64,000 bases of DNA from positions 186,001 through 250,000 of the forward strand of contig NZ_JASKMS010000010.1 in the NCBI RefSeq assembly GCF_030124145.1. Reading direction: 5' to 3'. The DNA comes from Streptomyces sp. 378 (GTDB lineage: Bacteria; Actinomycetota; Actinomycetes; Streptomycetales; Streptomycetaceae). Shown piece after piece: positions 8,198-16,800 of the stretch (positions are counted from its first letter, which is position 1; each line of letters opens with the position of its first letter). Below the pieces are notes generated by a model, which was not told the origin of the DNA, did no database searches, and worked only from the letters and a program-made list of their open reading frames with translations. The position numbers and the translations under genes are program-made.

Positions 8198-9665
8198 CGT
8201 TGCCACCTGCCGTTCGGGAGTCGTGGACGACGGGTACGGCTGTTGTCCCGGGAACGCGGGAGTCCGCCCGAGGCGGTGTGCCCACCGGCCGCCCCGCTCG
8301 CGGTTCGCTGACCATCACCAATCCCCTCGGCCCCAACGACGCCGCGGGGTGCAGCTGTTCGGTGTGGCCGGGCAGATGACGCAGCCGCCAGTGGCGGGCG
8401 ATGAACGCGACGGCCACCGTGGCCTCCGTCAGGGCGAGTGTCTCTCCGATGCATTTCCGGCTGCCCGCACCGAACGGGATCATCGCCCCGGGCGGAACCG
8501 CGACGGCCTGCCCGGGCAACCAGCGGTCGGGGAGGAAGCGATCGGGGTCGGGGAACAAGGTGGGGTCGTGGTGCAGGAGGTAGGGGCTGAACATGACGGT
8601 GGCGCCCTTCGGCAGACGGTGTCCGGCGAGCTCCGTCTCCTGAGTGGTGACGCGGGTGAAGAGCCAGCCGGGCGGGCGGTGGCGAAGGGTCTCGGTGAGG
8701 ATGCACCGGGTGCGGACGAGGCGTGGCAGTTCGTCGGAGCCGGGCGGCTGCCCTGACGCGAGCACGGCGTCGACTTCGGAGTGCAGGCGGCGTTCCTCCT
8801 CGGGATGCCGCCCCAGGAGTTCCAGGGCGGAGGAGAGGCACAGCGCGGTGCTCTCGGCGCCGGCGAACATGAGAGTCATCACCTGGCCGTGGACTTCCCG
8901 GTCGGTGATCGGCGTTCCGCCGCCGTCGGCCCGCGTGGCCGCCAGCAGGGTTCCGAGCAGATCGTCGCGGTTGTCGTGGGGAGAGTCTCGCCGACGCCTG
9001 GCGATGGCCGCGTCGACGATCGCGCGCAGGCGGTCGGAAGCATGCCGGTAGCGCCGGTTCGCCGACGTGGGAACACGGAACAGGGCGTCGACCGGCATCA
9101 CCGTCCGGACGAACATGCCGCGGACCACGGTGGCCAGGCACCTACGCATCTCGGCGGCCGTCGCGGTGCCGAGCGAGTCGGAGAAGAGGACGCGGCTGAC
9201 CACACGTGTGGACAGGTCCAGCATGGTCGCGCTGATGTCGACCGCTTGCCCGGCCCGCCACGCGTGGCACATCGACTCCACTTCCTCGCCCACCAGGCGC
9301 ACGTGGTCGGCGACGCGGGCCTTGCGGAACTCGGGCTGGAGCAGCCTGCGCTGGCGCCGGTGATCCTGATGGCGGCAGGTGCCGACGCCGTCCCCCAGCA
9401 GCGTCCGTAACCTGTCGTAGAGCGGACCGCCCTTGTCGAAGGTGCGCGGGTCCATGAGCACCTGGTGGACCAGGTCCGGGTGACACGCCATCCAGGCACG
9501 CTGCGGACCCAGGCGTATCTCGACCAGATCCCCGTGTTCGGGCAAAGAATTCAGAAAGGCCAGCGGTCGACGGGCCAAGTCGATACCGTGGCCGATGAAT
9601 GGGAATATGCCTGGAGCAGTGCCCACTGTCCAATCCCGGGCTGGCCCGGAAACGGAGCCGATCAT
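8181..9665 (-). CDS. Cytochrome P450, terpene-tailoring
   Basis: 494 residues from ATG 9665. All P450 landmarks are present: I-helix FAGAEST (acid-alcohol pair Glu-Ser rather than the commoner Asp/Glu-Thr), K-helix ETLRHRPP with EXXR, PDRFLPDRW, and haem loop FGAGSRKCIGE. The proline-rich N-terminus (TAPGIFPFIGHG) is typical. It is the first gene of the pair and overlaps the terpene synthase start, so both are made from one transcript and the likely substrate is the cyclase product. Longer than many soluble bacterial P450s because of a roughly 45-residue hydrophilic tail that carries the coupling overlap. Redox partners are not in the window. The exact CYP family cannot be assigned by eye. 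Confidence 0.9.
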   Translation of the reverse strand: MIGSVSGPARDWTVGTAPGIFPFIGHGIDLARRPLAFLNSLPEHGDLVEIRLGPQRAWMACHPDLVHQVLMDPRTFDKGGPLYDRLRTLLGDGVGTCRHQDHRRQRRLLQPEFRKARVADHVRLVGEEVESMCHAWRAGQAVDISATMLDLSTRVVSRVLFSDSLGTATAAEMRRCLATVVRGMFVRTVMPVDALFRVPTSANRRYRHASDRLRAIVDAAIARRRRDSPHDNRDDLLGTLLAATRADGGGTPITDREVHGQVMTLMFAGAESTALCLSSALELLGRHPEEERRLHSEVDAVLASGQPPGSDELPRLVRTRCILTETLRHRPPGWLFTRVTTQETELAGHRLPKGATVMFSPYLLHHDPTLFPDPDRFLPDRWLPGQAVAVPPGAMIPFGAGSRKCIGETLALTEATVAVAFIARHWRLRHLPGHTEQLHPAASLGPRGLVMVSEPRAGRPVGTPPRADSRVPGTTAVPVVHDSRTAGGNDVRDA

Positions 9666-9975
9666 CGAAACCACCTGCCTCAGTTGGCATACGGAATTGC
9701 GATGCGGTCGCACCGAATTGACGCTCGCCTCATGTCCTGCCCAGTGGAATCTGCCTGCGGCTCGCCGAATCCTGTCTCCGCAGGGGCGCACGGATGCACG
9801 GAGGGGTGTTCGGCGCATCACAGTTGCTGCATGGAGTCAGTTTTTGTTGTTTTTCCGTGCACGCAGAAAACTGTGTTCCCGTCAGTGCCCCTGAAGAACG
9901 CGGGATCGCGGCAGACGTCTGGCATGGACATGAAATTGCGGTCCGAGGCCGGCCAGACGGCTGCCGACGACCGGC
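9666..9975 (-). promoter_or_regulatory. Promoter region of the terpenoid operon
   Basis: 310 bases without a gene, less GC-rich than the surroundings, between the GH115 stop and the P450 start on the same strand. A small inverted repeat, TGCGA/TCGCA with a 5-base spacer (9698-9712), is framed by two GAATTG copies and lies about 33 bases upstream of the P450 start, where a regulator could bind. CAGTTTT and AAAACTG around 9838-9872 could be the GH115 terminator, but the spacing is long. Confidence 0.4.
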
Positions 9976-12942
9976 TTATCGGTCCTGCGCCGCCACGCCC
10001 GGTGCGACGGCGGGGCCGGGATTGAAGACGCCGTGGTAGCTCTCCGGAGGGGCGAGATGACTCGCGGGCAGACCACCCGTGTCGATCACGATCTGGTCCA
10101 CCGCCATCCCCGGATCCACCATGAACACCCTCAGTACATGCTCACCGGGCTCCGCGACGGTCACCCGGGCCGTCAGCTTCTCGATGCCCTCCTCCACGTT
10201 GCGGGCCCAAGCGTCGCCCCGGTTGCCGGTGGCGATCGCCTGACCCGACAGGACCGTCGGGGGCTGGTCGTCGAGGGCGACCGCGACGCGCCGCTTGCCG
10301 CGTTCGTCGAGGGAGGGTAGCCGGAACACCGTCACCGGGAACGTTCCGGCCGTGGCGAAGCGGATGCGGTACCGCAGCTCCGGAGACCGGACGGTGAGGT
10401 CCTCGGTGATCGGCGGGGCCGTCGTCGGGACCGCCTCGACGGCGGCCGTACGCCGGCCCAGCCCGCGCACGACCCGCCACCGCGCGCCGCCGCGGGGCAG
10501 CTCCCGGTCGAAGTGGGCGGCGTCGATCGACACATGGCCGTGGGCCTCGACGAAGCCGCGGACGCGCCGCCGTGCCCGCTCCCCGTCGTTGACCACCAGC
10601 AGCGGCACCTCGATGCTCCGGTCCGCGCCGGTGAAGGTCAGCACGGGACGGTGCGTGCCCTCCGGCGCCCGCGTCCAGTCGATCTCGGCCCATACCCGGA
10701 TCTGGTCGGTGAGTTCACCGCCCGTCGTGCTCAGCCGGACCCAGGGGGCGCTCGGCTCGGCCCGCCAGTCCAGCGGCAGGAAGCCGGTGTTGAAGACGTC
10801 CACGAAACGGCGGTCGCGGGTGTAGGACGAGAAGGACAAGGGGCGGTCGGTCCCCGTCTCGTTGCCCTCGGAGGCGAGGCCCAGGCCCGCTGTCTCCCGG
10901 CGGGGGATCCTGGTCACGGCCGGGCGGCCCGGCGCCTTCGGGATCTCGGAGGGGTACGGGTTGACGATGCCGTCCCACTTCCCGCCCGCGACCTCGGTGT
11001 TGTAGCGCCGGGTGATTGCCTGCTCCTCGGCGTGTGCCGCCTCGGCCAGGTCCGCGAAGCGGTTCGTGCCCGCCCCGCGGCCCTGCCGGACGGCGAGGGC
11101 GTTGCGGTCCGCCCAGTAGTACTTGAGGTTCATCAACCAGGCCCCGTGGACGGGGTACTCGACCAGCTCGTAGTAGGCGTCCCGGTAGGCCTCGGGCAGC
11201 TTCGCGCCGAGCCGCCGCGCACGGTCCAGCAACTGCTCGTAAGCCGTCATGCGGCGGCCCGCCTCGTCACCGTGATGCACCGTCGAGAAGACCGCCCGGT
11301 CGGTGAACTCCGGGCGCCGCTCCGCCGCCAGGCGGTAGTACTCGGTGCGGATGGCGGCGATCTCCGAGCCGTACCTCCGGCCGAACTGGCGCCCGGCCCA
11401 CTCCACGAGGAAGTCCTCGACGTTCTCGGGGCCCCAGCGGTTCACGTCCCAGGCCATGTCCAGGCAGAAGGACAGCCCCGTCTCGATCGACTTGATGTCA
11501 CCGACGTTGAAGATCCACATGCGGTCCACCTGGTGCTCGTGGACCCGGCGCAACTCCTGCCACACCTTGCTCAACTGCGTGGTGTCCAGCCACAGATAAC
11601 TGCGGGGGCGCCCCCAGTAGGAGAGGTGGTAGTAGATGCCGTTGCCGCCGGGGCGGCGTCGCTCGGTGTCGTCCGGGAGCTGGCGCATGTTGCCGTGGTT
11701 GTCGTCCGGCCAGATCAGCGTGACGTCCTCGGGGACCCGGACGCCCGCGTTGTACAGCTCCAGGACCTCCTTGTACGGGATGAAGATCTGGGGCTCGGCC
11801 GCCGGGCCCACCTCCTCGGCCAGGATGCGGCGCTGGTCGGCGATGATGTCGTTCATCACCAGCACCTTCTCCGGGACGGTGGTGGCGTGCTTCGTCTCCA
11901 GCGCGGAGTCGTGCAGACCGCGCATGCCGATCGTCCAGCTGCTCTCGTAGGCGGCGTTCTGACGGGCCCGCGCCCGCCAGTAGCCGGAGATGACGGAGGG
12001 GTTCACCGTGTAGTCGTAGACGGGCGGCGTGCCGTCCTCGGCCCGGTGCTCCTCCGCCCACGGCTGCCATTCGTGGACGCCGTTGCGCAGCATGGCCTCG
12101 GGGTGGCTGGAGCCGACCACGATGCCGTAGCGGTCGGCCAGTTCGGGATTCTCGCGGTGCTTGTTGAAGAAGTCGGAGTAGGGGTGCATCGCGGGCCAGA
12201 GGTAGTTGGCCTTGAGGCGCAGCAGCAGCTCGAAGACCCGCTCGTAGGTTCTGGGGCCGATGTTCTTGTCCGGCTCCTGGGTGCGGTGGGACCAGGTGGT
12301 GAGGTTCTGCTCGTCGTTGATGAAGACGCCCCGGTAGCGCACGGCGGGTTCCCCGCGGACGAAGGGGCCGGCCGGGACCGTCACCGTGTCGCGGCGGGCC
12401 ACCGGAACGTCGGCCCACCAGTACCAGGGCGAGACGCCGATGCGTTCCGAGGTGTCGTAGACGCCGTAGACCGTGCCGCGGCGGTCGCTTCCGGCGATGA
12501 CCAGGGCGCGTCCCACGCCGGGCAGTGGGCGGTCCACGACCTGGGTGACGGATGCCTCCCAGCGGCCCTTCACCCGGGAGACGTCCAGTCGTCCCTGACC
12601 GATGAGGCGGTCGATCACCGGGCTCGCGCCGATCGTCCCGACCAGGACCAGCAGTTCGGCGCGGGGCGGCACGGTGCGCAGGAGCCCCGGTCGCACGCCG
12701 CCGACGCGCTCCACGTCCGCCTGGAGGTCGCCGGCCGCGCGGACGACGGCGGCGTCGTCCGCCGCGTCGACGAACACGTCCACGGCGGTGCCGTCCCGGA
12801 GCAGGGGAAAGTCGGGGCGGTGGACCGAGGGCGCCGCGGCTTCGGCGGCGGTGACGGGGAGCAGGGGAGCGGCACCCGCGGCCGCCATGCCCCGTAAGAA
12901 GGACTTGCGGGTGACGGACGGGAACGACGGCTTCTGGGGCAC
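9976..12942 (-). CDS. GH115 xylan alpha-1,2-glucuronidase
   Basis: 988 residues from GTG 12942 (GGAAAGG eight bases upstream). The sequence matches the GH115 layout: an N-terminal domain with GRALVIAGSDRRGTVYGVYD, a TIM-barrel core with WYWWADVPV, YLWPAMHPYS and YHLSYWGRPRSYLW, and a C-terminal beta domain with VEAHGHVSIDAAHF. GH115 enzymes remove (4-O-methyl)glucuronic acid from internal and terminal xylose units of xylan. The N-terminus (TRKSFLRGMAAAGAAPLLPV) is a signal peptide of Tat type, with Arg-Lys in place of the Arg-Arg pair, so the protein is probably exported. It complements the GH10/GH62/CE1 genes 22 kb away. A LacI-type palindrome lies 90 bases upstream. Confidence 0.9.
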   Translation of the reverse strand: MPQKPSFPSVTRKSFLRGMAAAGAAPLLPVTAAEAAAPSVHRPDFPLLRDGTAVDVFVDAADDAAVVRAAGDLQADVERVGGVRPGLLRTVPPRAELLVLVGTIGASPVIDRLIGQGRLDVSRVKGRWEASVTQVVDRPLPGVGRALVIAGSDRRGTVYGVYDTSERIGVSPWYWWADVPVARRDTVTVPAGPFVRGEPAVRYRGVFINDEQNLTTWSHRTQEPDKNIGPRTYERVFELLLRLKANYLWPAMHPYSDFFNKHRENPELADRYGIVVGSSHPEAMLRNGVHEWQPWAEEHRAEDGTPPVYDYTVNPSVISGYWRARARQNAAYESSWTIGMRGLHDSALETKHATTVPEKVLVMNDIIADQRRILAEEVGPAAEPQIFIPYKEVLELYNAGVRVPEDVTLIWPDDNHGNMRQLPDDTERRRPGGNGIYYHLSYWGRPRSYLWLDTTQLSKVWQELRRVHEHQVDRMWIFNVGDIKSIETGLSFCLDMAWDVNRWGPENVEDFLVEWAGRQFGRRYGSEIAAIRTEYYRLAAERRPEFTDRAVFSTVHHGDEAGRRMTAYEQLLDRARRLGAKLPEAYRDAYYELVEYPVHGAWLMNLKYYWADRNALAVRQGRGAGTNRFADLAEAAHAEEQAITRRYNTEVAGGKWDGIVNPYPSEIPKAPGRPAVTRIPRRETAGLGLASEGNETGTDRPLSFSSYTRDRRFVDVFNTGFLPLDWRAEPSAPWVRLSTTGGELTDQIRVWAEIDWTRAPEGTHRPVLTFTGADRSIEVPLLVVNDGERARRRVRGFVEAHGHVSIDAAHFDRELPRGGARWRVVRGLGRRTAAVEAVPTTAPPITEDLTVRSPELRYRIRFATAGTFPVTVFRLPSLDERGKRRVAVALDDQPPTVLSGQAIATGNRGDAWARNVEEGIEKLTARVTVAEPGEHVLRVFMVDPGMAVDQIVIDTGGLPASHLAPPESYHGVFNPGPAVAPGVAAQDR

Positions 12943-13032
12943 TGGGCACTGCCTTTCCGCGCCGGCCCCACGGCGGCTCCAACGTCCGGCCGTCGGCGGG
13001 GCTGCGCGCACAGGGGGGTGGCATGAGCAGGT

Positions 13033-13048
13033 CAGAAAGCGCTTGCTG
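13033..13048. promoter_or_regulatory. Putative LacI-family operator of the GH115 gene
   Basis: CAGAAAGCGCTTGCTG is a 16-base near-perfect palindrome: core AAGCGCTT plus CAG/CTG arms, one mismatched pair. Its central CG-containing form is typical of LacI-family sites. It lies about 90 bases upstream of the GH115 start, in the space between this gene and the divergent chorismate mutase. It differs from the CebR box, so another repressor is implied. Confidence 0.5.
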
Positions 13049-13195
13049 CTGCACCTTAGGCGAGGCCTCATGAGGGCGTCCAGATGTGGGCGATGGGTCA
13101 GGAGTGGCCGTCACGGCGGACGGTGGTGCCGTCGCGCGTACGGAGAAGGATCGGTAGGTTGTCGCCCGCCTCGCCCCCACGGAAGGTCACATCTG

Positions 13196-13828
13196 GTGCG
13201 CTCTCCATTCCTGCGGTCCGCTTTCACCGTCCCCGCCACCGTCGCCGCGGCGGTCTCCCTGGCCCTCGCCGGGGCCGGACCGGCCGCCGCCGACGTCCAT
13301 CGGCCCGCCCCCGCCGCCGCCCGCGGGACGGCCGCCGCCCACGGCTTCACCCCGCTGACCGACCTGTTCGCCCAGCGGCTGCTGCTGGCCGACAAGGTCG
13401 CCGCCGCCAAGTACGGCACCGCCACGCCGATCGACGACCCGGTGCGCGAGGCGCAGATCCTGGCCGACGTCCGGGCCAGGGCGGCCGGCACGGGGCTCGA
13501 TCCGGAGGCCGTGGCCGCCGTGTTCCGGAACCAGATCGAGGCGAACAAGCTGGTGCAGCGCGGTCTTTACGCCCGCTGGGACGCACATCCGGGCGAGCGC
13601 CCCACCGAACGCCCTGACCTCGTCAAGGAGGTCCGGCCGGCCCTGGACCGCATCACCACTCTGCTGCTGGCCGCGCTGCGGGAGACGGAGCGGACCCGGG
13701 CCGTGCCGTCGTGCGGTCCGCGCCTGGCCGCGGCAGCCGGCTGGTCCGCGCACAGCCACCGGCTCGACGCCCTGCATCTGAGGGGACTCGGACGGGCGCT
13801 GCCGTCGGTGTGCGCCTACGCCTGGTAG
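13196..13828 (+). CDS. Secreted chorismate mutase (AroQ-gamma type)
   Basis: 210 residues from GTG 13196, with GGAAGG nine bases before. A signal peptide ending near AAADVH is followed by an all-helical domain. The chain has the conserved AroQ stretches: LTDLFAQRLLLADKVAAAKY at the first helix (Arg and Lys that bind chorismate), DDPVREAQILADV, then FRNQIEANKLVQRGLYARW. The reaction is chorismate to prephenate. Periplasmic or secreted AroQ-gamma mutases are known in actinobacteria, but their role outside the cell is unclear. Two late Cys residues (PSCGPRL and SVCAYAW) fit a disulphide. The gene diverges from GH115 across 253 bases. Confidence 0.88.
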   Translation: MRSPFLRSAFTVPATVAAAVSLALAGAGPAAADVHRPAPAAARGTAAAHGFTPLTDLFAQRLLLADKVAAAKYGTATPIDDPVREAQILADVRARAAGTGLDPEAVAAVFRNQIEANKLVQRGLYARWDAHPGERPTERPDLVKEVRPALDRITTLLLAALRETERTRAVPSCGPRLAAAAGWSAHSHRLDALHLRGLGRALPSVCAYAW

Positions 13829-13845
13829 CCCGCCGCTCAGACGGG

Positions 13846-13969
13846 GCCGCCGCTCTCGACGCGCCGGGCCGGATTCGTGAACCCGCGATCGCCCCCCCGC
13901 GCTCACCAGCGCCCGGTAGACGGCCGCACGGGAAGCGTCGACATGACCGGAGGCCCGGGACGTGTGCAC
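13846..13969 (-). pseudogene. Possible truncated SRPBCC-like gene start
   Basis: GTG 13969 has a GAGG seven bases upstream and begins a chain with ASGHVDASRAAVYRALVSAG, which resembles the first strand and helix of SRPBCC (START-like) proteins. After about 25 codons the similarity stops. It begins nine bases after the DUF779 stop on the same strand, so it may be the decayed second gene of that operon. The assignment rests on a short stretch only. Confidence 0.33.
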
Positions 13970-13978
13970 GGACCGACC

Positions 13979-14383
13979 TCAGGGGGTGTGGTCCGCCCCG
14001 TTGGGCAGCGGCGGTTCCGACTCCAGGCGGCGCAGCTCCTCGTCGGTGAGGAGGCGGGAACGGAGCAGGAAGCGGACACCCTCCGGAGCCTCCAGCGAGA
14101 AGCCGCTGCCGCGGCCCGGGACCACGTCCACGGTGAGGTGGGTGTGCGACCAGTACGTGAACTGGTCCGCGCTCATCCAGAACGGGGTGTCTGCGGCCAC
14201 GTGCCCGAGCAGGACGTCCGAGGCGCCGACCCGGAACTCGCCGCGCGGGTAGCACATCGGGGCACTGCCGTCGCAGCAACCGCCGGACTGGTGGAACATC
14301 ACCGGCCCGTGCGTCGCGGTCAGCCGCCGCAGCAGTTCCTCGGCGGCGGAGGTCAGTTCGACACGTCCTGTGCGCAGGGTCAT
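13979..14383 (-). CDS. DUF779 family protein
   Basis: 134 residues from ATG 14383 behind a strong AGGAGG. The chain shows the DUF779 signature: LLRRLTATHGPVMFHQSGGC, then the Cys cluster CCDGSAPMC, then FWMSADQFTYWSHTHL and GFSLEAPEG. The cysteines and histidines suggest metal or thiol chemistry, but the function of the family is not established. DUF779 genes often sit beside aldehyde dehydrogenase genes; no such gene is present here. A possible SRPBCC relic follows nine bases downstream. Confidence 0.85.
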   Translation of the reverse strand: MTLRTGRVELTSAAEELLRRLTATHGPVMFHQSGGCCDGSAPMCYPRGEFRVGASDVLLGHVAADTPFWMSADQFTYWSHTHLTVDVVPGRGSGFSLEAPEGVRFLLRSRLLTDEELRRLESEPPLPNGADHTP

Positions 14384-14591
14384 CTGGTCCTCCTGGCGGT
14401 GACGGTGGGCCGGAAGCCGGTCCGTATCGCGAGTCCTCCAGTATCCGCCGCCGTACCCGCGGGGACCACAAGGCGGACGCGGCACCTGCCCGCGCCCGCC
14501 CCGCGCGGTGTCTGAGGCAGGCGTCGTCACGCGCCGGCGACTCGGTGTCTGGGGCATGTAAGGGTCCGAAGCCGCCCATCACGCAGCCGAG

Positions 14592-14738
14592 TTGAGCCGT
14601 CTCTTCGCCCGGGAACCGGGCCATGCCGAAGAGGTGCCGGCCCTCTACCAGAGGGCCTACGCCCTCATCACGTACGACCTCTTCGGCATGGGTCCGCACG
14701 ACGGGCACTTCCGCTGGTGCGCCGCCCGGCTGGGATGA
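14592..14738 (+). pseudogene. Short coding-like fragment, possible gene relic
   Basis: A 49-codon frame from TTG 14592 to TGA 14738 reads as ordinary protein (SRLFAREPGHAEEV, YALITYDLFGMGPHDG, HFRWCAARLG). An in-frame TAA at 14559 lies just upstream, and no ATG/GTG or ribosome site is present. It looks like the C-terminal remnant of a small protein. I do not recognise the family. Confidence 0.35.
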
Positions 14739-14744
14739 GGCGGC

Positions 14745-16784
14745 CTACAGCAGGTCGCGGGGGACCTGCTCGTTCCAGGTACGGGAGAAGACCCGCCGGT
14801 CCGCCTCGTACGCGTCGAGGGTCGCGTCGACGAAGAAGTCCGTCTCGTCGCACGTGAGCCGGGTGTGGGTGACCACGGTCGCGTCCCAGTCGTCCCGCCG
14901 GAACCGCATGGTCCAGGTGGTCTCGCCGCCGACCGAGGTGAAATCGTCGGCGACCGCCGTGTAGCGCTCGTGGGCGCGGCGGCCGGCCTCCAGGCCGATG
15001 TCCTCGAAGCGGACCGTGCCCCGGTCCTTCACGATGTCCAGCTCGGAGTGGTAGCCGATCAGGTCCCGCTTGACCTCCCAGCGCTCCTCCGGGGGCGTCA
15101 CCTGGGTCATGGCGAGCGGGGGAGCGCCCTCGGGCTCGCCGAAGGGGGACGAGGGCACCTCGTCGGGCTCGTCCACCGGCCGCACCGGCAGGGTGAGCGT
15201 GCTGGTGTGTTCGTGGACGCTGAGCAGGGCCGGCTTGGGCGCCGGCCAGGCCAGCGGCCAGTAGGACGTCGACAGGGACAGCCGGATGCGGTGGCCCGGC
15301 GGGAACGCCTGCGCCACACCGTTCAGCGGGAGGGTGGCCCGGTAGCGCCGGCCCGGCTCCAGCGGCTCGGGAGATTCGGTGCTGTCACGCCGGGTCAGGT
15401 TGAGAATGCCGTACGAGACGCGTGTCGCGGCGCCGTCGGGGCTCACGTCGGACAGCCGCGCGGCCACCAGGGCGACCGGTTCGCTGACCGACAGGTCGAG
15501 TTCCACGGTCGGCGAGCCGAGGATCTCCACCGGCTCGGTCAGCGGCTCGGTGTCGAAGACGAGCGAACCGCCGTCCTCCTCCCGCTGGTCGTAGGGCAGG
15601 TCCGGCGGCGCGTTGTAGGAGGCCCACTTGCCCGCGAACTGCCCGACCGACAGCGGCGACCGGACGGTCATCGCCTCACCGCCCTCGGGCGCCCGGGCCG
15701 CCGCGTCCCGCGGCGGCCCGATCGTGTGCCGGGTGAGCGGGTGCGTGACGGGCCGGATGTGCGGGGACGGCCAGTCCGGCTCGCCCACCCAGCGGCCCGG
15801 CCGCTCCTCGTAGGAGGTGGAGGGCGGCACGCTGTCCTGCATCCACGCCCGGAGCATCGGACCGTCCATGACGCCGTTGTTGACGCCCTTGAGCCAGTGG
15901 TCCCACCACCGCACGAGCTCCTGGAGGTAGCCGATCGCGGGACCGGGCTCCCCGAGGTGCGGGAACTTGTGCGACCAGGGCCCGATCAGCCCCTTGCGGG
16001 GCACGTCCAGGTTGCCGAGCAGCCGCGTCACGGCGTTGGAGTAGCCGTCCGCCCAGCCGCTGGAGGCCAGGACCGGGCAGCGCACGCTGGAGTAGTCCTC
16101 GCACACCGAGGCGTGCCGCCAGTAGGCGTCGCGCCGCTGATGGCGCAGCCATGGCAGGACCCAGGGCTCGGTGTTCTCCAGCCGCTCGTGCCACATCTCG
16201 CGCCAGCGGTCGCCGACCACGGACGGGTCGGGCGGGCAGGTGCCGTAGGCGAACATGGTGCCCGCCTCGGCGAGGTTGTCCGACAGCAGGGCGCCACCCA
16301 TGTAGTGCATGTCGTCGGCGTGCCGGTCGTCGGTGAACGAGGCGATGGCGATGGCCTTCAGGCTCGGCGGCCGGCGGGCCGCCACCTGGAGCGCCGCGAA
16401 CGCGCCCCAGGAGATGCCCATCATGCCCGTGCCGCCGTCACACCAGGGCTGCTCCGCCAGCCAGGCCAGGACCTCCTCGGCGTCCGCCTGCTCCCGTTCC
16501 AGGTACTCGTCGCGCAGCACGCCCTCCGAGTCACCGGTGCCGCGCAGGTCGACACGGACGCAGGCGTAGCCGTGCCCGGCGAGGTAGGGGTGGTGGATCG
16601 AGTCGCGTACGGCGGTCAGGTCGCGCTTGCGGTACGGGATGTACTCCAGCACCGCCGGCACCGGCTCCTGGTCGGACGAGGTGGGGCGCCAGATGTGCGC
16701 GGAGAGCCGGACCCCGTCGGACATCGGGATCGTGACGTGCTCCTCTTCCTTCGTCTCGTACGGCAGGTTGGTCACGTAACGCAT
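14745..16784 (-). CDS. CocE/NonD (X-Pro dipeptidyl-peptidase) family hydrolase
   Basis: 679 residues from ATG 16784. The N-terminal alpha/beta hydrolase domain has the S15/CocE features: PMSDGVRLSAHIW, YIPYRKRD, then DLRGTGDSEG and the nucleophile elbow GISWGAFAALQ. The catalytic His is probably that in GPWSHKFPH. The C-terminal half is a jelly-roll (FPPGHRIRLSLSTSYWPLAW) as in X-Pro dipeptidyl peptidases. Such enzymes cleave X-Pro peptides, esters or beta-lactams. There is no signal peptide, so it is cytosolic. It lies 16 bases after the ATP-grasp stop and is clearly co-transcribed with it, which suggests a peptide or amide substrate made or recycled by that ligase. Confidence 0.85.
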   Translation of the reverse strand: MRYVTNLPYETKEEEHVTIPMSDGVRLSAHIWRPTSSDQEPVPAVLEYIPYRKRDLTAVRDSIHHPYLAGHGYACVRVDLRGTGDSEGVLRDEYLEREQADAEEVLAWLAEQPWCDGGTGMMGISWGAFAALQVAARRPPSLKAIAIASFTDDRHADDMHYMGGALLSDNLAEAGTMFAYGTCPPDPSVVGDRWREMWHERLENTEPWVLPWLRHQRRDAYWRHASVCEDYSSVRCPVLASSGWADGYSNAVTRLLGNLDVPRKGLIGPWSHKFPHLGEPGPAIGYLQELVRWWDHWLKGVNNGVMDGPMLRAWMQDSVPPSTSYEERPGRWVGEPDWPSPHIRPVTHPLTRHTIGPPRDAAARAPEGGEAMTVRSPLSVGQFAGKWASYNAPPDLPYDQREEDGGSLVFDTEPLTEPVEILGSPTVELDLSVSEPVALVAARLSDVSPDGAATRVSYGILNLTRRDSTESPEPLEPGRRYRATLPLNGVAQAFPPGHRIRLSLSTSYWPLAWPAPKPALLSVHEHTSTLTLPVRPVDEPDEVPSSPFGEPEGAPPLAMTQVTPPEERWEVKRDLIGYHSELDIVKDRGTVRFEDIGLEAGRRAHERYTAVADDFTSVGGETTWTMRFRRDDWDATVVTHTRLTCDETDFFVDATLDAYEADRRVFSRTWNEQVPRDLL

Positions 16785-16800
16785 GAAAGTGGCGTGCTCC

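Noticed and set aside
10513..12897. 794-codon plus-strand open frame
   Set aside because: Antisense to the GH115 gene; composition dominated by Val/Gly/Arg/Asp without recognisable motifs.
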